NCBI GenBank assembly: GCA_945898105.1
Contig: CAMDHL010000056.1
Span: forward strand, 1-10,269
From: Comamonas sp. lk
GTDB lineage: Bacteria; Pseudomonadota; Gammaproteobacteria; Burkholderiales; Burkholderiaceae_C
Length of the DNA: 10,269 nt
Reading direction: 5' to 3'
In this document: positions 1 through 7,087 of the stretch, one piece after another
Layout of the letters: each line of letters begins with the position of its first letter
Numbering within the stretch: position 1 is the first letter of the stretch
Program-made: the position numbers and the translations under genes
Notes under the pieces: model-generated
Databases searched by the model: none
What the model saw: the letters and a program-made list of their open reading frames with translations, nothing else
Told to the model about the DNA's origin: nothing

Positions 1-971
1 CCTGGATCTATTGGCATGCACGCGCAATCCTCGCCCAAAAGCCGACTGAGGTTGCCCGTGCCCAAGCCATGGCCAGTTTGCAAAGCATTGCCGGCATCCG
101 TGGGTTTTATGAGCAACTGGCCCTGGAAGAGCTTGGACAGCGCAGCACACTGCCACCCAAGCCTTTAGGTCCCACACCGGAAGAAAGGGACATTGCGCGC
201 AGAAACACCGGCTTGCAGCGGGCCCTGCACGCGATTGCGCTGGGCTTGCGTAGCGATGGGGTGCGCGAATGGAACTACAGCATTAGCCTGCACACCAAAG
301 GTGGCATGGACGACCGCAGTCTGCTTGCGGCGGCCGAACTGGCCTGCCATGCCGAAGTCTGGGACCGTTGCATCAATACCAGCGACCGCAGCAGGGCACT
401 GATCGACATGGAGCAGCGCTTCCCCATGCCATTTAAGGCCGCTGTGCTGGCACGCGCCACCAGCATTGGTTTGGAGCCGGCCTATGTGTATGGTTTGATC
501 CGTCAGGAAAGCCGTTTTGTGATGGACGCACGCTCCGGGGTGGGCGCTTCGGGGCTGATGCAAGTGATGCCGGCCACTGCCAAATGGACCGCTAAAAAAA
601 TCGGCATGAACGATTTTGTGCTGGCTAAATTGACCGACCGCGACACCAATATCGCCATCGGTACGGGCTACCTCAAATTGGTACTCGATAGTTTTCAAGG
701 TTCCATGCCGCTGGCCGCAGCGGCTTACAACGCCGGCCCCAGCCGGGCGCGGACATGGCGTGGCGACACTGGAGCGCCCGTGATGGAAGCGGCCATTTGG
801 GCGGAGAACATTCCCTTTAATGAAACCCGCGATTACGTAAAAAAAGTGCTGTCCAATACCACTTTGTATGCTGCCATGATCAGCGGCCAGCCGCAGTCCA
901 TCAAAGCGCGATTGGGCAATGTCGGACCGCTGGATGCGTCCACGTCCGAAACTGGGCTCGACTTGCCCTGA
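1..971 (+). CDS. Soluble lytic murein transglycosylase (Slt70-like, GH23), 5' end missing
   Basis: The frame is open from base 3, so the gene begins before the window and only its C-terminal part (about 322 residues) is seen. Such enzymes cleave peptidoglycan in the periplasm between MurNAc and GlcNAc, leaving 1,6-anhydroMurNAc. The first residues (WIYWHARAIL) and FYEQLALEELG match the helical superhelix of Slt70 proteins. The catalytic domain follows: GLIRQESRF with the likely acid/base Glu codon at 507-509, then SGVGASGLMQVMPATA, AAAAYNAGPSR and WAENIPFNETRDYVKKVL, all hallmark GH23 blocks. An internal ATG at 69 could be mistaken for the start, but the sequence before it is clearly conserved domain. 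The stop is TGA at 969-971. The GST gene follows after 25 bases. The family call is secure; the exact subtype and the signal peptide cannot be judged. Confidence 0.93.
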   Translation, partial: WIYWHARAILAQKPTEVARAQAMASLQSIAGIRGFYEQLALEELGQRSTLPPKPLGPTPEERDIARRNTGLQRALHAIALGLRSDGVREWNYSISLHTKGGMDDRSLLAAAELACHAEVWDRCINTSDRSRALIDMEQRFPMPFKAAVLARATSIGLEPAYVYGLIRQESRFVMDARSGVGASGLMQVMPATAKWTAKKIGMNDFVLAKLTDRDTNIAIGTGYLKLVLDSFQGSMPLAAAAYNAGPSRARTWRGDTGAPVMEAAIWAENIPFNETRDYVKKVLSNTTLYAAMISGQPQSIKARLGNVGPLDASTSETGLDLP

Positions 972-996
972 AGTAAAAAAACTGGAAGGGAAAACT

Positions 997-1680
997 ATGC
1001 TTAAGTTGTATGTCGGCAACAAAAATTATTCCTCATGGTCGATGCGGCCCTGGGTGGCGATGACACAAACAGGCATTGACTTTGAAGAGGTGTATGTCAG
1101 GTTCGACAGCTTCAGTGCGGACTCCCAATTCAAGCAGCGCATGGCAAGCATTAATCCGGTAGGCAAGGTGCCGGTATTGCGCGATGGTGACCTCAGCGTC
1201 TGGGATACGCTGGCCATTGGTGAATACCTGGCCGAAAGCTTTCCTGAAAAGCAACTCTGGCCTTCGGACAAAGTAGCCCGCGCCCGCGCCCGCAGCGTTT
1301 GCGCCGAAATGCACAGTGGCTTTAGCGGTTTACGCAGCCACTGCCCTATGAATATTGAAGCCGCATTGCCTAACCGCGGAGCGCTTATTTGGCGCGACCA
1401 CGCCAGTGTGCGCGCCGATGTGCAGCGCATCGTGGACATGTGGACCGAATTGTTACAAATCTATGGTGGCCCCATGTTGTTCGGCACCTTCACCCTGGCA
1501 GATGCCTACTTCGCACCGGTCGTGATGCGACTGCACACCTATGCCTTACCGGTGCCCGCAGTCATCAGCGCTTACATGGATCGGGTGCAAGCGCTGCCTG
1601 GCGTGAAAGCCTGGGTGCAGGCGGCGTTGGCTGAAAAAGATTTTCTGGCGTTCGAAGAGCCCTACCGACTGCAGTCCTGA
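997..1680 (+). CDS. Glutathione S-transferase family protein
   Basis: This 227-residue protein has an N-terminal thioredoxin-like GST domain (about residues 1-80) and an all-helical C-terminal domain. The start MLKLYVGNKNYSSWSMRPW is typical of a bacterial GST subgroup in which a Ser of this loop (12, 13 or 15) replaces the catalytic Tyr. NPVGKVPVL holds the cis-proline (Pro59) that shapes the glutathione site, and WDTLAIGEYLAE (Asp70-Thr71) is the variant of the usual E/Q-S that binds the gamma-glutamyl group. The helical domain has the N-capping stretch FTLADAYFAPV. I chose ATG 997 because GGAAGGG sits at 984-990, six bases upstream. A longer frame from 919 would overlap the transglycosylase. 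It is probably co-transcribed with its neighbours. The substrate is unknown, and the neighbours give no hint. Confidence 0.88.
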   Translation: MLKLYVGNKNYSSWSMRPWVAMTQTGIDFEEVYVRFDSFSADSQFKQRMASINPVGKVPVLRDGDLSVWDTLAIGEYLAESFPEKQLWPSDKVARARARSVCAEMHSGFSGLRSHCPMNIEAALPNRGALIWRDHASVRADVQRIVDMWTELLQIYGGPMLFGTFTLADAYFAPVVMRLHTYALPVPAVISAYMDRVQALPGVKAWVQAALAEKDFLAFEEPYRLQS

Positions 1681-1701
1681 GCAGGCTTGCACCGCGCGCC
1701 C

Positions 1702-2961
1702 ATGCAAACTTATCTCGTCGGTGGTGCCGTTCGCGATGCCTTGATGGGCTTACCCGTGCGCGACCGCGACTGGGTAGTTGTCGGCAGCACCGCGCAAGCC
1801 ATGGTGGATGCGGGTTTTGTGCCGGTGGGGCGGGACTTCCCAGTGTTTTTACACCCCCGCAGCAAAGAAGAATATGCGCTTGCGCGCACCGAGCGAAAAA
1901 CCGCACCGGGCTACCGGGGCTTTGCCATCCACGCTGACCCAGCCGTCACGTTGGAAGAAGATTTGGCGCGTCGCGACCTCAGCATCAACGCCATAGCCGT
2001 ACCCGCTGATGCGGTGCACCCTGATGGCACTATTAACACCGCGACCCTTATCGACCCCTTCGGTGGCGCGCAAGATTTGGCCGACGGTGTACTGCGCCAT
2101 TGCACCGATGCATTTCGCGAAGACCCGGTCCGCATTTTGCGGCTGGCGCGTTTTGCTGCGCGCTTTGCCCAGTTCAACGTGGCCATTGCGACGGTGCAAC
2201 TTATGTGCGACATGGTGCAAGCGGGCGAAGTGCAGCATTTGGTGGCTGAGCGGGTTTGGCAGGAAATCGCCAAAGGGCTGATGGAGCCCCAGCCCTCGCG
2301 CATGCTGGCAGTCCTGCGCGACTGCGGCGCATTGGCCTTTGTGCTTCCAGAAGTTGATGCTTTGTGGGGCGTGCCTCAACCGGTAGAGCACCATCCCGAA
2401 ATCGACACCGGCATTCACTTGGGGCTGGTGCTCGATGCTGCTGCGCGGGCTGCAGCGCCGCTGGAAGTGCGCTTTGCCTGCTTGATGCACGATCTGGGCA
2501 AAGCCACTACGCCTGCTGAACAATGGCCTCGCCATATCGGCCATGAAATGCGCAGCGTGACGCTTTTGCGCAATGTCTGCCAGCGCTTGCGTGTACCCCA
2601 AGCCTGTGCGGAGTTGGCCGAAGTAGTGGCGCGCGAACACGGCAATATTCACCTCAGCGCCAGCCTGAGCGCAGCAGCCATACTGCGCCTGCTGGAGCGC
2701 TGCGATGCCTTTCGCAAACCAGCACGTTTTGCGCAGATTGTCCAAGCCTGCGCATGCGATGCACGCGGACGGTTGGGCCGCGAAAACGATAGCTACAGCC
2801 AGGGCGAACGCTTGATACAGGCCTTGCATGCGGCACTGGACATTGACAGCGCCGCAGTGGCACAAGTGGCAATGCAATCAGGCGCTAAAGGTCCGGCCGT
2901 TGGCCAAGCCCTAGCGCAGGCGCGGGAGCTTGCGATAGCCCAGTTGGGCCCGGCTTCCTGA
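1702..2961 (+). CDS. cca: Multifunctional CCA protein: tRNA nucleotidyltransferase with HD domain
   Basis: This 419-residue protein adds or repairs the 3'-CCA of tRNAs from CTP and ATP without a nucleic acid template. It closely resembles E. coli Cca (412 residues) along its whole length. The class II nucleotidyltransferase head shows GGAVRD (7-12), the metal-binding DxD (Asp21, Asp23 in RDRDWVVVG), GRDFPVFLHP, EYALARTERK and RRDLSINA. The neck/body has REDPVRILRLARFAAR. A C-terminal HD domain has His239 and His263-Asp264 (CLMHDLGK), then WPRHIGHE; in E. coli Cca this domain carries phosphodiesterase and phosphatase activities. ATG 1702 gives the canonical MQTYLVGGAVRD N-terminus. A TTG at 1687 in frame would add five residues. 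There is no good Shine-Dalgarno for 1702, only AGG at 1683-1685. The gap to the GST stop is 21 bases, so an operon is likely. Confidence 0.95.
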   Translation: MQTYLVGGAVRDALMGLPVRDRDWVVVGSTAQAMVDAGFVPVGRDFPVFLHPRSKEEYALARTERKTAPGYRGFAIHADPAVTLEEDLARRDLSINAIAVPADAVHPDGTINTATLIDPFGGAQDLADGVLRHCTDAFREDPVRILRLARFAARFAQFNVAIATVQLMCDMVQAGEVQHLVAERVWQEIAKGLMEPQPSRMLAVLRDCGALAFVLPEVDALWGVPQPVEHHPEIDTGIHLGLVLDAAARAAAPLEVRFACLMHDLGKATTPAEQWPRHIGHEMRSVTLLRNVCQRLRVPQACAELAEVVAREHGNIHLSASLSAAAILRLLERCDAFRKPARFAQIVQACACDARGRLGRENDSYSQGERLIQALHAALDIDSAAVAQVAMQSGAKGPAVGQALAQARELAIAQLGPAS

Positions 2962-2973
2962 CTGGCGCGATAA

Positions 2974-2999
2974 GGCACTGCGCTTACGCACGCATTGCC
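2974..2999. terminator. Hairpin between convergent cca and ROK kinase genes (candidate bidirectional terminator)
   Basis: GGCACTGCG (2974-2982) pairs with CGCATTGCC (2991-2999) as a nine-position stem with one internal mismatch and an eight-base loop. It fills most of the 38-base gap between two genes that end facing each other. No T-tract follows on the plus strand, and only a short TTAT follows on the minus strand, so intrinsic termination is uncertain. Confidence 0.35.
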
Positions 3000-3980
3000 C
3001 TACAAGACCAGCGCCAGCGCGGCGTAGTCGCCCACCGACTCCCCTAAGCCCGCCGGTACGATGTCCACGCCGCTGGTCATCGACGGCAGTTTGCCGCCGA
3101 TCTGGGCACGCAGACGCGGCAGCAGCAAGTCCTGCTGGTGCCAAAACACCGAACCGCCCATGCTGATGCGCTGCACATCGAGCGTGGTCATCAGGTTGAA
3201 CAACAGCCGGCCCATGACATAGCAAAGCCCATCGACAATTTCCAGCGCATCGACCTGCCCTGCGCGCGCCGCCGTGAATAAATGTGCCGCGTCGCTAAAC
3301 CCCTGGCCCCCAAAGCGCCGGGCAATCGCGTTACCGGCGATCAGCCCTTCCACATCACCGATATTGCCGCAGCCGCACAGCGCGTCCGTGTTGTCGCTTA
3401 CAAAGCTATGTCCCCAGTGGCCGGCATTGCCGTTCTTGCCACGCAAAGCGCGGCCATCCACGCACACGCCCACGCCGATGCCCGTGCTCCAGGTGACGTA
3501 TGCGCAATGGTCCAGGCCTTGCAGCGCGCCCCAGCGCCGCTCTGCCTCCAGGGCGCCCACGCCGTCGTTTTCTACGCGCACCTTAGTAAAGGCCTGGCGC
3601 AGCGGTGCTTCCAATAGGGCGCTGGTCCAGTCGTTTGGCAGGCCACGGGCTTCGCCGGCCATGCCGCCGCAAATATTGGGTGTGGACAACTCCACCAACC
3701 CGTCACGCAAGACAAATGGCCCACAGGAAACAACGCCAACTGCGCCCAAGGCCGCTTTACTGATGCCGCAAAGTGCGCAACCTTGTTCGATCATGCGGAT
3801 GATTTGCTGCGCCAGCGCATCGGACTGACCGACTTTAGCCGTGGGCTCTGACCATTTGCCGCGTATGCCGCTGGCATCGGCCAGGGTAAGCGCGACTTTA
3901 GTGCCGCCAATATCGACGCAGGCAACCGGCGCCATGCCCGCTGGAAAGCTCAGTTGAAAACTTTGGGTTTGTTGATCCAT
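3000..3980 (-). CDS. ROK-family sugar kinase (glucokinase / N-acetylmannosamine kinase-like)
   Basis: This 326-residue cytoplasmic protein of the ROK/actin-ATPase fold probably phosphorylates a hexose or amino sugar with ATP. It has no N-terminal DNA-binding domain, so it is a kinase rather than a ROK repressor. Visible motifs are the phosphate-binding loop DIGGTK (23-28), VENDGVGALEAE with the catalytic Asp139, and WSTGIGVG (164-171). The sugar and zinc region is GHWGHSFV (His188, His191) followed by CGCGNIGDVEG. The ROK consensus is CxCGxxGCxE; Cys202 and Cys204 are kept but the third Cys is Asp209. His replaces the usual Glu of GExGH, as I recall for E. coli NanK (GHIGH). The first ATG (3978-3980) lacks a clear Shine-Dalgarno; an in-frame ATG at 3933-3935 would give MAPVACVDIGGTK and is possible. 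The true sugar is not predictable. Confidence 0.85.
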   Translation of the reverse strand: MDQQTQSFQLSFPAGMAPVACVDIGGTKVALTLADASGIRGKWSEPTAKVGQSDALAQQIIRMIEQGCALCGISKAALGAVGVVSCGPFVLRDGLVELSTPNICGGMAGEARGLPNDWTSALLEAPLRQAFTKVRVENDGVGALEAERRWGALQGLDHCAYVTWSTGIGVGVCVDGRALRGKNGNAGHWGHSFVSDNTDALCGCGNIGDVEGLIAGNAIARRFGGQGFSDAAHLFTAARAGQVDALEIVDGLCYVMGRLLFNLMTTLDVQRISMGGSVFWHQQDLLLPRLRAQIGGKLPSMTSGVDIVPAGLGESVGDYAALALVL

Positions 3981-4036
3981 TGAAGTGGGTACTAAAGGGT
4001 TACAGCGTCCAATGCTAACGCCCCGCGAGTGATGGC

Positions 4037-4069
4037 GTTACCGGCAGGTTACTGGCGGGTTACTGGAGT
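4037..4069. repeat. Three tandem 11-base units (GTTAC core) upstream of the ROK kinase
   Basis: Units GTTACCGGCAG (4037-4047), GTTACTGGCGG (4048-4058) and GTTACTGGAGT (4059-4069) lie head to tail with no spacer. A fourth GTTAC is at 3999, inside an imperfect inverted repeat GTTA(CA)GC...GCTAAC (3999-4019). The period is close to one helical turn, as expected if a regulator binds repeatedly on one DNA face. The units lie 57-89 bases upstream of the ROK start (minus strand). An operator role is inference. I found no convincing -35/-10 pair nearby. Confidence 0.45.
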
Positions 4070-4168
4070 TCTGCTAGTGGCCCGGCGGGCATCCAAGTCC
4101 ATTCGCTAAAGAAAGAGCCGGCATAAGGAATTTGACGCTGCCCAGCCCTCAATTCATCAGTTCAGCGC

Positions 4169-4197
4169 CAAACGGGACCGCAAGGCCATGCCGTTTG
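4169..4197 (-). terminator. Hairpin just after the MidA-like methyltransferase stop
   Basis: CAAACGG (4169-4175) pairs with CCGTTTG (4191-4197), and three further G-C pairs form around a four-base loop after a small asymmetric bulge. On the minus strand it starts six bases after the TGA of the methyltransferase gene. This suits a transcription end before the ROK gene. No long U-tract follows, only the GTTTG of the stem itself, so its strength is doubtful. Confidence 0.35.
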
Positions 4198-4202
4198 TAG
4201 GC

Positions 4203-5375
4203 TCACAGCCGGTGCATCCGGTCCCCGTTTGCAAAGCCCAATGGCGTCCACGGCGCGCCTTGGCCTAGTGCGAGCACTTTGAAAAGCTCGCCCATTTCAT
4301 GCTCCAAGATCAGCGTCTGCGCTGCCGCCCGCACCGGCAACGCGGCCGCCTGCATCAAATCGACGATGCCGCAGTTCATCAGGAAATGCGCTTGGCTGGC
4401 GTAGCCCAAGACTTCGAGGCCGGCGTCCTGCGCGGTCAGCGCGATGCCGCTGAAGTTGACGTGCGCGGTAATGTCTTTTTCGCCGACCAGGCCCAGTGGG
4501 TCGGTATCGCTTTGGTGGGCGCGGTGGCACATCACCGTGCCTCCGGCGCGCTGCGGGTGGTAGTACTCGCTCTCGCCAAAGCCATAGTCGATAAACAATG
4601 CGCAACCGCTGCGCAGTCGCTGCGCCAGCGAGCGAATAAAGGCCTGCCCCTGCGGGTGGATTTCCGTCAGGTAATCGTGCGCGCCATCGGGCTCTACCGG
4701 TGGGCGCAGTGTTGTCGGCCTGTCCCGCCAGGCGAAGGCAGGGGTTTGGGCCGGTGCGTCCTTATTTGGTGCTGCGACGCAGACACCGCGCTCCATCCAG
4801 ATGCCCTCGCAGCGCGCCAGCAGCTGCACTGGCATGGCGTCCAACACCTCATTACCCAACACCACGCCATCGATGTGTGAAGGCCAGGTTTGCGCCCATC
4901 GCACCTGGTCGCCAAAAGGCGCCAAGCGCGCTTGTTGGCGCTGCGCCAGCGTGGCGGACAAGTCCACAATCGTGTAGCGACTCACGGACACGCCCATTTC
5001 AGCCAAGGCGCTGAGCAATTGTTCGGCCAGCGCGCCGCTGCCCGCGCCGAACTCCCAAATCTCAGTCGTGCCAGTGTGCGCAAGGGCTTGCGCCACCTGT
5101 TTGGCGAGGGCGTAGCCAAACAGAGGGCTGATTTCCGGCGCAGTCACAAAATCGCTTCCTTCGCGGCCAGGAAGCTTGCCGAACTTAAGTGAATCCTTGG
5201 CGTAATAGCCCAAGCCCGGTGTGTAGAGTGCCAGCGTCATGAAGCGGTCAAAACCGATCCAGCCGCCTTCTGCGGCAATGGCGTCGCAGATCGCCTGTTC
5301 TAGAGCGCTAAGGGAGTGAGAGTGCATCGTTAAACTCAGGGGCAACGCCATAGGGCAGGGCAGAGTGGGCCGCAT
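4203..5375 (-). CDS. Class I SAM-dependent methyltransferase, MidA/NDUFAF7 (DUF185) family
   Basis: With the chosen start the protein has 390 residues. FDRFMTLALYTPGLGYYA is the family's N-terminal signature, followed by GSDFVTAPEISPLFG. The SAM-binding motif I is EFGAGSG (108-114), then GNEVLDAMPV (174-183), IDYGFGE (262-268) and DITAHVNFSGI (301-311). The eukaryotic relative NDUFAF7/MidA dimethylates an arginine of a complex I subunit; the bacterial substrate is not settled. Start choice is uncertain. ATG at 5373-5375 has GGGAGA at 5378-5383 upstream, rather close. ATG at 5325-5327 gives a 374-residue protein starting just before the conserved region, and ATG 5433-5435 is also in frame. It is divergent from the pterin gene block, with a short shared upstream region. 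The family call is firm. Confidence 0.88.
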   Translation of the reverse strand: MRPTLPCPMALPLSLTMHSHSLSALEQAICDAIAAEGGWIGFDRFMTLALYTPGLGYYAKDSLKFGKLPGREGSDFVTAPEISPLFGYALAKQVAQALAHTGTTEIWEFGAGSGALAEQLLSALAEMGVSVSRYTIVDLSATLAQRQQARLAPFGDQVRWAQTWPSHIDGVVLGNEVLDAMPVQLLARCEGIWMERGVCVAAPNKDAPAQTPAFAWRDRPTTLRPPVEPDGAHDYLTEIHPQGQAFIRSLAQRLRSGCALFIDYGFGESEYYHPQRAGGTVMCHRAHQSDTDPLGLVGEKDITAHVNFSGIALTAQDAGLEVLGYASQAHFLMNCGIVDLMQAAALPVRAAAQTLILEHEMGELFKVLALGQGAPWTPLGFANGDRMHRL

Positions 5376-5460
5376 TGTCTCCCATGCGTACAGAGGCGTG
5401 CCGCGTTGGCCGCACGGTCTGCAACCATTCGCCACCCCAACTAGGAAAAAACCAGATCAC
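5376..5460. promoter_or_regulatory. Divergent intergenic region between the methyltransferase and the pteridine-reductase-like gene
   Basis: These 85 bases separate two genes that start back to back, so promoters for both directions are expected here or inside the 5' ends. I see no clean sigma70 -35/-10 pair on either strand. TAGGAAAA near 5441-5448 is the only purine-rich element ahead of ATG 5461 and lies rather far for a Shine-Dalgarno. The assignment rests on gene orientation, not on a recognised motif. Confidence 0.3.
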
Positions 5461-6267
5461 ATGCAGGACAGCGTTTTAATCACCGGCGGCGCCCAGCGCC
5501 TGGGTCGCGAATTGGTTCAGGCCTTTGCGCGCGCGGGCTGGCATGTCTGGTGCCATTACGGACATTCGGTAGACGCGGCGCAGCAGCTACAGGTTGAACT
5601 GCGCGCGCAGGGGCTGGCCGTTGACCTCATCGGCGCGGACCTGTCGCAAGAGACGCAGGTGCTGGCCATGATGGCCCACATCGCGCAGCAACGCGGTCCC
5701 TTGCAGTCTGTGGTGAATAACGCCTCCCTCTTCGAGCCCGATACCGGCGCGGACTTTGACCCGGCTTTGCTGCGCAGGCAAATGGAGGTCAATTTGGTGG
5801 CACCCCTGCTGCTTGGGCGCGAGCTGGCACGCCAGCAGGCGCAGCGGCCCGATGCCGGTGAAGTGCAGGATGCCTGCCTCATCCATGTGCTGGACCAAAA
5901 AGTGTTCAACTTAAACCCAGATTATTTTTCCTACACCAGCACCAAGCTGGCGCTCGAGCGTAGCGTGGACTTGCAGGCGCAAGCGCTGGCGCCGGCGATA
6001 CGAGTTTGCGGCGTCGCGCCGGGGCTCATTTATCCCAGCGGGCCGCAGTCGCAGGAAAACTTTGCGCGTGCCAGCCGGGTTAACTTGTTGCGCCGCGCCA
6101 CGCCCCCCAGTGATGTGGCGGCCACCTGCCTGTTTCTGGCGCAGACCCGATCCATTACGGGTGTCACCGTCTGCGTGGACAATGGCCAGCACCTCGTGCC
6201 TCTGGCGCGCGATGTCATGTTCGCCACCCAAACCCTTTCGCAGGAAGCACCGCATGCAGAATCTTGA
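5461..6267 (+). CDS. SDR-family oxidoreductase, pteridine reductase / FolM-like
   Basis: This 268-residue Rossmann protein probably reduces dihydro- or oxidised pterins with NADPH. The cofactor loop is TGGAQRLG (8-15), matching the TGxxxRxG of PTR1/FolM rather than the classical TGxxxGxG. HYGHS (32-36) resembles the HYHRS of Leishmania PTR1, which holds the NADPH phosphate. NNASLF (86-91) keeps the Phe that stacks on the pterin in PTR1. The catalytic triad is Asp145-Tyr158-Lys162: Asp stands where ordinary SDRs have Ser, with the same 13-residue spacing to Tyr as in PTR1 and E. coli FolM. GVAPGLI and the end VDNGQHL also fit. ATG 5461 puts the glycine-rich loop at the normal distance; an upstream frame to 5365 lacks support. 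Its end overlaps the folB start by 14 bases. Whether it makes tetrahydromonapterin, tetrahydrofolate or another product is open. Confidence 0.82.
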   Translation: MQDSVLITGGAQRLGRELVQAFARAGWHVWCHYGHSVDAAQQLQVELRAQGLAVDLIGADLSQETQVLAMMAHIAQQRGPLQSVVNNASLFEPDTGADFDPALLRRQMEVNLVAPLLLGRELARQQAQRPDAGEVQDACLIHVLDQKVFNLNPDYFSYTSTKLALERSVDLQAQALAPAIRVCGVAPGLIYPSGPQSQENFARASRVNLLRRATPPSDVAATCLFLAQTRSITGVTVCVDNGQHLVPLARDVMFATQTLSQEAPHAES

Positions 6268-6649
6268 AGCGCAGTTGATGCGTGATTGCCGAAAGCTGTT
6301 TTTGCGTGGCTTTGAGTTGCAGGTACGCATTGGCATTCACGACTTTGAATTGCAAGCACCCCAGCGCATGCGTTTTGATGTGGATCTGTATGTACCTTAC
6401 GCCCACTCCAACCCCACGCAGGACCGTATCGAAGAAATCGTAGATTACGATTTTGTGCGTGACACCATACGCCGCCTGTGCGATGCAGGGCACATCAATT
6501 TGCAGGAAACCTTGTGCGATGCGATCGCCCAAGCGTTGCTTGGTAATACGCAGATCTCTGCTGTCCGTGTGAGTACCTGTAAACCCGATGTGTACCCGGA
6601 TTGCGACGCTGTTGGCGTGGAAGTTTTTCTTCTCCGGGATCAGGCGTAA
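6254..6649 (+). CDS. folB: Dihydroneopterin aldolase
   Basis: This 131-residue protein of the FolB tunnel fold converts 7,8-dihydroneopterin to 6-hydroxymethyl-7,8-dihydropterin plus glycolaldehyde in folate synthesis; many members also epimerise the substrate to dihydromonapterin. GIHDFE carries the pterin-anchoring Glu32, VDYDFV the active-site Tyr65, INLQETL a conserved Glu85, and TCKPDVYPDCDAVGVEV the catalytic Lys110 followed by Pro, as in FolB. ATG 6254 has AGGAAG at 6242-6247 with six-base spacing and lies inside the end of the SDR gene, so translational coupling is likely. The length fits the family (about 115-130 residues). A second ATG in frame (residue 9) is possible. Its close relative follows 37 bases downstream. 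Confidence 0.88.
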   Translation: MQNLEAQLMRDCRKLFLRGFELQVRIGIHDFELQAPQRMRFDVDLYVPYAHSNPTQDRIEEIVDYDFVRDTIRRLCDAGHINLQETLCDAIAQALLGNTQISAVRVSTCKPDVYPDCDAVGVEVFLLRDQA

Positions 6650-6686
6650 GGTGCCTGGGCGTTCCCTCACTTACTAGGAAGTATCC

Positions 6687-7073
6687 ATGGCGACATCCTC
6701 TGCCGCTCCTTTTCGGGGCAAGCAAACCTTGACTTTGACCGGCCTTCGGTTCGAGGCCAACCTAGGCATTCTCGAATCCGAGCTGCTGGCACCCCAGCCC
6801 ATCCAGGTCGATGCCGAGTTGCATTTAGGCGCCCAGCCATTGCTGCCTGAGGACGACGATATCAACCACGTGCTGGACTACCGCAAAGTGCGCCAGATCA
6901 TCATCGCTGAATGCACTGCCGAGCACGTTAACCTGCTCGAAAGCCTCATCGGCAAACTGGCTAACCGTTTGTTGCAATTGCCGGGCGTAGTAGGTGTGCG
7001 TGTGAAAATCGCGAAGTTAAAAATCTTTGACGATTGCGAAGTAGCCATCCGGGTGGAAACCGGCCAGTGGTAA
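6687..7073 (+). CDS. Second dihydroneopterin aldolase-fold protein, FolX-like paralogue
   Basis: This 128-residue protein is a tandem relative of the preceding FolB. The two align without gaps over the catalytic positions: Glu32 (GILESE), Tyr65 (LDYRKV), Glu85 (NLLESL) and Lys110. After the lysine it has Leu (AKLKIFDD) where FolB enzymes have Pro. E. coli FolX, dihydroneopterin triphosphate 2'-epimerase, has DKLHALRYAD there and LNYRTV around the Tyr, so this copy leans towards FolX. All residues needed for activity are kept, so it is not a decayed copy. AGGAAG at 6676-6681 lies five bases before ATG 6687. ttcA follows after 14 bases. Aldolase and epimerase cannot be told apart from sequence alone; standard annotation would probably say dihydroneopterin aldolase. 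Confidence 0.85.
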   Translation: MATSSAAPFRGKQTLTLTGLRFEANLGILESELLAPQPIQVDAELHLGAQPLLPEDDDINHVLDYRKVRQIIIAECTAEHVNLLESLIGKLANRLLQLPGVVGVRVKIAKLKIFDDCEVAIRVETGQW

Positions 7074-7087
7074 ACCAAGGAAGTGCA

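Noticed and set aside
165..1022. Minus-strand open frame of 285 codons over the transglycosylase gene
   Set aside because: It lies opposite the conserved GH23 domain and shows no domain signature or ribosome-binding site.
1849..2877. Long open frame (342 codons) on the minus strand inside cca
   Set aside because: It is antisense to a full-length, well conserved Cca. Its translation is rich in His, Cys and Gln with no recognisable motif. High-GC third-position bias produces such frames.
3274..3828. Plus-strand open frame of 184 codons inside the ROK kinase gene
   Set aside because: Its composition (Pro/Ser/Ala-rich, no motifs) is that of a shadow frame, while the minus-strand frame shows the full ROK motif set.
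4070..4168. Possible small gene or sRNA between the methyltransferase and the ROK gene
   Set aside because: No open frame with a ribosome site, no promoter pair and no terminator with a U-tract could be supported. I see nothing definite in this stretch beyond the flanking hairpin and repeats.
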